Assembly: GCF_008085905.1 (NCBI RefSeq)
Contig: NZ_VSFF01000008.1
Location: 248,001 to 312,000 of the forward strand
Reading direction: 5' to 3'
Origin: Actinomadura syzygii
GTDB lineage: Bacteria; Actinomycetota; Actinomycetes; Streptosporangiales; Streptosporangiaceae
DNA length: 64,000 bases
The notes beneath the pieces were generated by a model. It worked only from the letters and a program-made list of their open reading frames with translations. It was not told where the DNA came from and searched no databases. The position numbers and the translations under genes were made by a program. Positions 59,391 to 64,000 of this stretch are shown here, piece by piece (position 1 is the stretch's first letter; each line of letters opens with the position of its first letter).

Positions 59391-61001
59391 ATGGTGCGGA
59401 GCGAGAGCGTTCCTCCTGCGACGGGCTTCGACGCCGTCGTCATCGGCAGCGGCATCAACGCCCTGGTCGCCGCCGCCCGGCTCGCGCGCGGCGGCTGGCG
59501 GGTAGCGGTGTGCGAGCGCGAGGACCGGCCCGGCGGCGCCATCCACACCAGCCGGGAGGTCTTCCCCGGCTACACCGTGGAGCTGCTGTCGAGCTGGCAC
59601 CCCCTGTTCGTCGGAGGCCCCGCCTACGCCGACCTCGCCGACGAACTCGCCCGGCGCGGCGTCGTCTACCGCAACACCACCCGGCCCACCGGCGTCGCGT
59701 GCCGCGACGGGGCGGCCGCCCTGTCGACCGACCCGGACGCCCTCACCGCCGCCCTCGCCGATCTCGGCGACGCCGAGAACTGGGCGGCGATGATGACCGA
59801 GTTCGGCGGCAAGATCGACCTGGCGTTCGGCGTGCTCGGCGCCGACTTCTGGCGGCCCGGCGCGCTGCGGCTCCTGTGGCGGGCGCTGCGCCGCCTCGGC
59901 CGCCGCGGCCTGGTCGCGTCCGGCGCGGAGGTCCTCGAACCCTCCCGGCCCTGGCTGGAGCGGACGTTCTCCTCTCCCGTCACCCGCGCCCTGCTCGCTC
60001 CCTGGGCCCTGCACGGCGGCCTCGGCCCGGACGACGCGACCTCGGCGTTCATCACCAAGGTCATCGCAGCGGCGGTCGCCACCGGCGGCATGCCCGTCCC
60101 CGAGGGCGGCGGCGTCCGCCTCGTCGACGCGCTGGTCGGCATCGTCACCGACGCGGGCGGTGAACTCCTCACCGGCGCCGACGTCGCCCGGATCGTCGTG
60201 GGACAGGGCCGCGCCAGAGGCGTCCGGCTCGCCGACGGACGTCTGCTGCCCGCGCGACGCGCCGTCCTCGCCTCGGTCACCCCGCACGTCCTCTACGAAC
60301 GGCTCCTGGCGGACGGTGCTCCCGCCGATCGTCTCAAGGCGGCGCGGGCCTTCCGGCACGGCCGCTCCGCCATGCAGATCCATCTGGCCCTGGCCGAGCC
60401 GGCCCGCTGGAGTGACCCGTCCCTGAACGATGTCGCCCTCGTCCACGTCCTCGACGACCTGGACTCGCTGTCGGCGTCCGTGAACGCCGCCTGGCGCGGG
60501 GTGCTCCCCGAACGGCCGACCGTCGCCGTCGGGCAGCCCGCCACCGTCGACCCCGGACGCGTCCCCGAGGGCAAGGGCCTGCTCTGGCTCCAGCTCCAGG
60601 AACTGCCCCGCCAGGTCCGCGGCGACGCGGCGGGCGCCATCGACCCCGGCGACGGAGCCTGGACGCCGCGGCTCCGCGACGCCTACGCCGACAGGATCAT
60701 CGACGTCCTCCGGCCCCACATCACCAACCTGGACTCGGCCCTCACCGACCGTCTGGTGCTCGGCCCCGTCGAGCTGGAGGAGATGAACGTCAACCTGGTC
60801 GGCGGCGATCCCTACGGCGGCGATTGCCGGATCGACCAGTACGCGCTGTGGCGGCCCCTGTCGTCGGGCACCGGCCACGCGACCGGCGTCCGGGGCCTGT
60901 GGCACATCGGCGCGTCCACCCACCCCGGCCCCGGTCTCGGCGGCGGCTCCGGCTTCCTCGTCACCGAACGACTCCTCCACCCACGATCCAGCCGCCACTA
61001 G
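59391..61001 (+). CDS. Phytoene-desaturase-like FAD oxidoreductase (CrtI-related)
   Basis: The 536-residue protein has DAVVIGSGINALVAAARLARGGWRVAVCEREDRPGGAIHTSREVFPGYTVELLSSWHPLF, where GxGxNxLxxA and the RPGG arginine set the FAD site. LLAPWALHGGLGPDDATSAF and GLWHIGASTHPGPGLGGGSGFLV close it. No carotenoid synthesis gene is near, so it belongs to the wide CrtI-like family of unknown substrate. Association with the aromatic cluster suggests dehydrogenation of a cyclic intermediate; this is inference. AAGGAGG lies 5 nt before ATG 59391. Confidence 0.85.
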   Translation: MVRSESVPPATGFDAVVIGSGINALVAAARLARGGWRVAVCEREDRPGGAIHTSREVFPGYTVELLSSWHPLFVGGPAYADLADELARRGVVYRNTTRPTGVACRDGAAALSTDPDALTAALADLGDAENWAAMMTEFGGKIDLAFGVLGADFWRPGALRLLWRALRRLGRRGLVASGAEVLEPSRPWLERTFSSPVTRALLAPWALHGGLGPDDATSAFITKVIAAAVATGGMPVPEGGGVRLVDALVGIVTDAGGELLTGADVARIVVGQGRARGVRLADGRLLPARRAVLASVTPHVLYERLLADGAPADRLKAARAFRHGRSAMQIHLALAEPARWSDPSLNDVALVHVLDDLDSLSASVNAAWRGVLPERPTVAVGQPATVDPGRVPEGKGLLWLQLQELPRQVRGDAAGAIDPGDGAWTPRLRDAYADRIIDVLRPHITNLDSALTDRLVLGPVELEEMNVNLVGGDPYGGDCRIDQYALWRPLSSGTGHATGVRGLWHIGASTHPGPGLGGGSGFLVTERLLHPRSSRH

Positions 61002-61005
61002 CCAG

Positions 61006-61031
61006 GCGCAGCCCCCGGGCGGGGGCTGCGC
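61006..61031. terminator. Bidirectional hairpin between convergent genes
   Basis: A perfect 11-bp stem (61006-61016 with 61021-61031) with a GGGC loop lies between the CrtI-like gene and the cyclase gene. Confidence 0.75.
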
Positions 61032-61038
61032 GGTGGAG

Positions 61039-61809
61039 TCAGCGGGACACCAGGGCCAGCACGCGGCAGGGGCTGCCCGAGCCGTCGACGATCGGCAGCG
61101 GCGCGGCGATGACGATCGCTCCGGTGGTCGGAAGCCGGTCGACGTTGCGGAGCTGGGTGAGGCCGTACTTGCCCGCGCCCAGCAGGAACCGGTGGCAGGG
61201 GAACGCCGGGTCGAACCCGTGGGCGGCTCCGGCGTCGGTGCCGACGGTCTCCACGCCGATGCCGAGGACGGCCGATTCCGCCACGTAGCGGGCGGCTTCG
61301 GCGGTGAGGCCGGGAGTGTGCGGGCCCGTCTCGTCGGCGTTGGCGAAGGCGGCGGGGTCCTCGCCGCGTGCGGACCACCCGGTCCGGAAGATCAGCCAGG
61401 CGCCCTCGGGGAGCGCGCCGTGCTCCTCCTCCCACTCGGTGATGTCGGCGACGTCCAGCAGGTAGTCGGCGTCGGAGTCGGCCTCGGCGGTCTTGTCGAT
61501 GACGGCGGCGGGCCCGATCAGGCGGCCGACCGGGACCTGGGAGACGTCGTCGAGGTCCTTGCCGGTGACCCAGTGGTTGGGCGCGTCGAAGTGGGTGCCG
61601 GTGTGCTCGCCGGTGCGGAAGTTGTTCCAGTACCAGGCCGGTCCGCGGTCGTCGTAGCGGCTGATCTCCTCCAGCTCGAAGGTCGCGGTCTGGCCGAACT
61701 GCGGCGGCAGGCCGAGGATCGGGGTGGCGGCGTGCAGCGGCGAGGTGAGGTCGAGGACCTCGACGGAGCCGTCGGCCAGGGCGGCGGCGAAGGCGCTGAG
61801 ATCGGTCAT
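61039..61809 (-). CDS. Cyclase-family metallohydrolase (kynurenine-formamidase-like)
   Basis: The 256-residue protein carries the metal motif TGEHTGTHFDAPNHW (HxGTHxDxPxH), plus VLDLTSPLHAATPILGLPP at the start and LGIGVETVGTDAG and FPCHRFLLGAGKYGLTQLRNVDRLP later. This is the family of bacterial arylformamidase KynB and isatin hydrolase. Both act in tryptophan or indole breakdown leading towards anthranilate, the precursor of the 2-aminobenzoyl-CoA route, so the context is fitting, though the substrate is not proved. It lies 28 nt after the IOR beta-like gene on the same strand. Confidence 0.9.
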   Translation of the reverse strand: MTDLSAFAAALADGSVEVLDLTSPLHAATPILGLPPQFGQTATFELEEISRYDDRGPAWYWNNFRTGEHTGTHFDAPNHWVTGKDLDDVSQVPVGRLIGPAAVIDKTAEADSDADYLLDVADITEWEEEHGALPEGAWLIFRTGWSARGEDPAAFANADETGPHTPGLTAEAARYVAESAVLGIGVETVGTDAGAAHGFDPAFPCHRFLLGAGKYGLTQLRNVDRLPTTGAIVIAAPLPIVDGSGSPCRVLALVSR

Positions 61810-61837
61810 GGAAGGTTCCTTGTTCTGTGAGGGCCGG

Positions 61838-63508
61838 TCAGGGGGTGAGGGACGAGGGGCGGTCGGCCGGGAGGGCGGCGAGGGCCGCGCGGAGCGCCGC
61901 GCCGTCCTCGTCCGCGAGCGCGGCCGCGCGCAGCCGGGCGAGGCCGGCGGCGGCCCGCGGGTCGCCGGAGAGGGTGCGGGCGGCGTCGATGAGCAGGGCG
62001 AAGCTCTCGCTGCCGTGGGCGTGGGTCTGACCGTAGCCTTTCAGCACACCCTGGCATTCGACGATCTCGCAGGCCAGCCCGTAGTCGTCGGACGCCGTGG
62101 CCACGACCAGGTCGAGCCAGGCGTCGATCGCCTGCTGCTCGCGGCCGAACCGCAGCGAGCGGGGCCGGAGCGGCCTCATGCGCGCCATGACCCACAGCAT
62201 GCTGAACCCGAAGGCCCCGGTGGTGTTGACGACCATCCCGTCGCGGGTCGTCCTGGCGACGACCCGGCCGAAGGTCCTGGACGCGGCGAGACGGCGTCCG
62301 AGCCGGGTGGGGAGGGTGTCGGTGATCTCGTCGATCCGCGGGTGAAGGTACTCGCGGACCTGCATCAGCTGCCCCGGCTCGGCATGGGCTTCCTCGCGGA
62401 TGCCGGTGATGCGCCGCCGCCGGATCTTCTGCAGGGCGACGTGGACGGTGTCCTGGTAGCACATCCACAGTGCCACGTGCCGGGCCGCCTCGGCGGTGAG
62501 CCGCGCGGACCCGTCGCCGTCGACCTCGGCGATCCGGGCGAGGCGCTCCAGGTAGCGGTCGGTGTAGGCGGTGTCCTGGTAGACGGCTGTCCGGACGATG
62601 CCGCGCACCAGCATGGACCGGGCCGGTGCCGGGAAGCCGGAGACCTTCGCGGCGTGCCCGCGCAGGGCGGGGCCGACCAGGCGCGCCGGGTCGGTGGCCG
62701 CGAGTTCCCGGTGCCGCGCCTCCTCGGCTTCCGCGGCCTCCTCGGCGGGGTCGCGGGGCGGGCGGCGTCCGATCGTCACCGGCACCGGGCCGCGTCCCGC
62801 GGGCCTGGCGGGAGCGGGGACCGGAGCCGGGGCCCGCGCGGCGTCGTGGCCGAGGGCGAACGCGGCCAGCGAGGCGTCCACGGCCTTGCCGGAGCGGCGG
62901 ACGGCGGCCTCGAAGTCGTCCCGGCCGAACGGCAGCGCCTTCGACCCGGCCAGTGCCCCGAGCAGCGAGGCGCTGATGACGCTGCCCGCCCTGGTCGCGA
63001 GCTCCATGAAGTCGGCGCCGACGAACCGCTTCGCCCCGGCGCGGGCGGCGGTCAGGAGTTCGTCGCCGGACGCCCGTCCGTCGCCGGGCGCGATCCGCTC
63101 GGTGATGGCGTAGACCCGGTTGGTGGACGCGATCAGCGTCGTCCGGTCGGGAGTGGCGAACCCGCGCTGGACCGCCCGTCCCGCCTCCATCAGCTCCGAG
63201 GCGATCACGATGTCGACCTCGCCGGGCGTGGGGAACAGGCCGAGGACCGGCTCCCGCCGGACCGCGCCCGCCGCGGCGTCGGCGGGCGGGGCGTCGGCGG
63301 GCGGGGCGTCGGCGGGCGGATACAACTCCACGTAGTAGACGGTGGCGCCGGTGCGCTGGGCGACACCGGCGACCGAGGTGCTCTGCGCGGTGTACCCGGC
63401 GGCCTCGCCGACGGACACGACCCAGTCCGCCAGGACGCCGCCGCCCTCGCCGCCCATCGCCAGGATCGCGATCGTGATGGGGCGCCGTCCGTCCTGCCAC
63501 GTTCCCAT
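61838..63508 (-). CDS. Indolepyruvate:ferredoxin oxidoreductase beta-subunit-family protein
   Basis: The 556-residue protein has an N-terminal gamma/beta-type domain of 2-oxoacid:ferredoxin oxidoreductases (ITIAILAMGGEGGGVLADWVVSVGEAAGYTAQSTSVAGVAQRTGATVYYVELYP and DIVIASELMEAGRAVQRGF). A long helical C-terminal domain from about residue 290 is found in the aerobic IOR-like proteins (DUF6537-type, from memory). A triple PPADA repeat sits near residue 63-77. Such enzymes decarboxylate aryl pyruvates to aryl-acetyl-CoA with ferredoxin. Its ATG (63508-63506) shares one base with the alpha subunit's TGA, so the two are coupled. Confidence 0.88.
   Translation of the reverse strand: MGTWQDGRRPITIAILAMGGEGGGVLADWVVSVGEAAGYTAQSTSVAGVAQRTGATVYYVELYPPADAPPADAPPADAAAGAVRREPVLGLFPTPGEVDIVIASELMEAGRAVQRGFATPDRTTLIASTNRVYAITERIAPGDGRASGDELLTAARAGAKRFVGADFMELATRAGSVISASLLGALAGSKALPFGRDDFEAAVRRSGKAVDASLAAFALGHDAARAPAPVPAPARPAGRGPVPVTIGRRPPRDPAEEAAEAEEARHRELAATDPARLVGPALRGHAAKVSGFPAPARSMLVRGIVRTAVYQDTAYTDRYLERLARIAEVDGDGSARLTAEAARHVALWMCYQDTVHVALQKIRRRRITGIREEAHAEPGQLMQVREYLHPRIDEITDTLPTRLGRRLAASRTFGRVVARTTRDGMVVNTTGAFGFSMLWVMARMRPLRPRSLRFGREQQAIDAWLDLVVATASDDYGLACEIVECQGVLKGYGQTHAHGSESFALLIDAARTLSGDPRAAAGLARLRAAALADEDGAALRAALAALPADRPSSLTP
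63275..63319 (-). repeat. Coding minisatellite, three perfect 15-bp copies
   Basis: GGCGTCGGCGGGCGG is repeated exactly three times inside the beta-subunit gene and encodes PPADA three times on the minus strand, in a loop between conserved strands. Confidence 0.9.
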
Positions 63509-64000
63509 CAGGCCGCCTCGAACTTCGCCGCGCGCCGCTCGACCGGCCGGGTGAGGAGCCGGATCCACGCGCCGCGCGCCTTCGCCACCGCCCGGTCCCG
63601 CCGGGTCTCGTTGACGACCACGTCCGTCCGGTAGAAGGACGGGCACAGGGCGGCGGCGTGGGCGTTGGTGCCGCACACCCCGCACCCGACGCAACCGTCG
63701 ATCACGGTGGCGACCGGGTCGGTGCGCATCGGGTCGGGGTTCGCCTTGATCGTCAGGGACGGGCAGCCCGACACCCGGATGCAGGCGTGGTCGCCGGTGC
63801 AGGTGTCGGCGTCCACCCCGAACCGCTGCCGGACGACCCGCCTCCCCTCCTTGATCTTCCGATCGGTCTCGGGCCGGACGCGGCGCTGCCGGTTCAACTG
63901 GCACTCGGACTGCGCGACGATGACCTTCGGACCACGGTCCTTCGAGGTGAGCGCCTCGACGAACAGCTTCTTCAGCGCGCCGACGTTGTAGGTGTCCGTG
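63508..64000 (-). CDS. Indolepyruvate:ferredoxin oxidoreductase alpha subunit, C-terminal part
   Basis: The frame is open to the window edge; 163 residues are visible. ALKKLFVEALTSKDRGPKVIVAQSECQLNRQRR is the end of the catalytic alpha chain, where the Cys of SECQL is typical. A two-cluster ferredoxin domain follows: TCTGDHACIRVSGCPSLTIK and GCVGCGVCGTNAHAAALCPSF, in total eight Cys fitting two [4Fe-4S] clusters. After that comes a basic tail of about 40 residues. The thiamine diphosphate domain lies beyond 64000. It is coupled to the beta-like subunit by a TGATG overlap. Confidence 0.88.
   Translation of the reverse strand, partial: TDTYNVGALKKLFVEALTSKDRGPKVIVAQSECQLNRQRRVRPETDRKIKEGRRVVRQRFGVDADTCTGDHACIRVSGCPSLTIKANPDPMRTDPVATVIDGCVGCGVCGTNAHAAALCPSFYRTDVVVNETRRDRAVAKARGAWIRLLTRPVERRAAKFEAA

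Noticed and set aside
59391..61001. Carotenoid biosynthesis gene crtI
   Set aside because: No crtB, crtE or related gene is nearby and the CrtI-like family is broad, so a specific carotenoid role is not supported.
1..64000. CRISPR arrays, tRNA or rRNA genes, insertion sequences
   Set aside because: No regularly spaced repeats, no cloverleaf or rRNA signature and no transposase-like product were found on either strand.

Overview
The window is high-GC DNA with GC-rich third codon positions, frequent GTG starts, GGAGG-type ribosome sites and many 1-8 nt gene overlaps. It carries an Lsr2 nucleoid protein, an S-adenosyl methyltransferase of the DUF574 type, an NB-ARC/WD40 STAND protein and many one-component regulators. 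This fits a filamentous actinomycete, most likely of the Streptosporangiales/Thermomonosporaceae (Actinomadura-like) group. The genus is an inference from gene style. No rRNA, tRNA, CRISPR array, insertion sequence or phage module was recognised.

Layout. 1-12 kb: partial luciferase-like domain protein, secreted TolB-like propeller plus MFS transporter, secreted metallophosphatase, membrane-anchored NB-ARC/WD40 protein, GH25 lysozyme, AlkD-like protein, MetE-like protein with a predicted leaderless start, an ArsC homologue lacking the catalytic cysteine, and Lsr2. 12-25.4 kb: a catabolic island. It holds a covalent-flavin oxidase, a THI5/SsuA-type ABC importer with two different permeases, an LLM flavin oxidoreductase, an epimerase/dehydratase, an alpha/beta hydrolase, a GntR regulator, an asparaginase-like amidohydrolase, a LysR regulator, a CaiB CoA-transferase and an acyl-CoA dehydrogenase. 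These genes look like uptake followed by oxidation, hydrolysis and CoA activation of an unidentified small molecule.

25.4-39 kb: KimA-like potassium permease, two regulator/transporter or regulator/oxidoreductase pairs with clear MarR-type operators, a decayed oxidoreductase remnant, a small protein with a RHIM/BASS-like C-terminal motif, a stand-alone asparagine-synthetase-like ligase, and an ECF41-type sigma factor with its probable VOC target. 39-48 kb: a five-gene branched-chain-type ABC importer, an IclR regulator, an acyl-CoA ligase and a ferredoxin-reductase-like flavoprotein. The last two are divergent and share a repeated 13-bp site. 48-55 kb: methyltransferase, a possible DUF6193 protein, a MocR regulator with hydrolase and SDR, and a TetR-controlled DHA2 exporter.

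55-64 kb: a salicylyl-CoA/2-aminobenzoyl-CoA monooxygenase-reductase fusion with cupin, RidA, thioesterase, phytoene-desaturase-like flavoprotein, a kynurenine-formamidase-like cyclase and indolepyruvate:ferredoxin oxidoreductase subunits (the alpha subunit is cut by the window end). Together these suggest CoA-dependent aerobic breakdown of an aromatic amine or hydroxy acid. All functional assignments come from motif and family recognition by eye; no database search was run.
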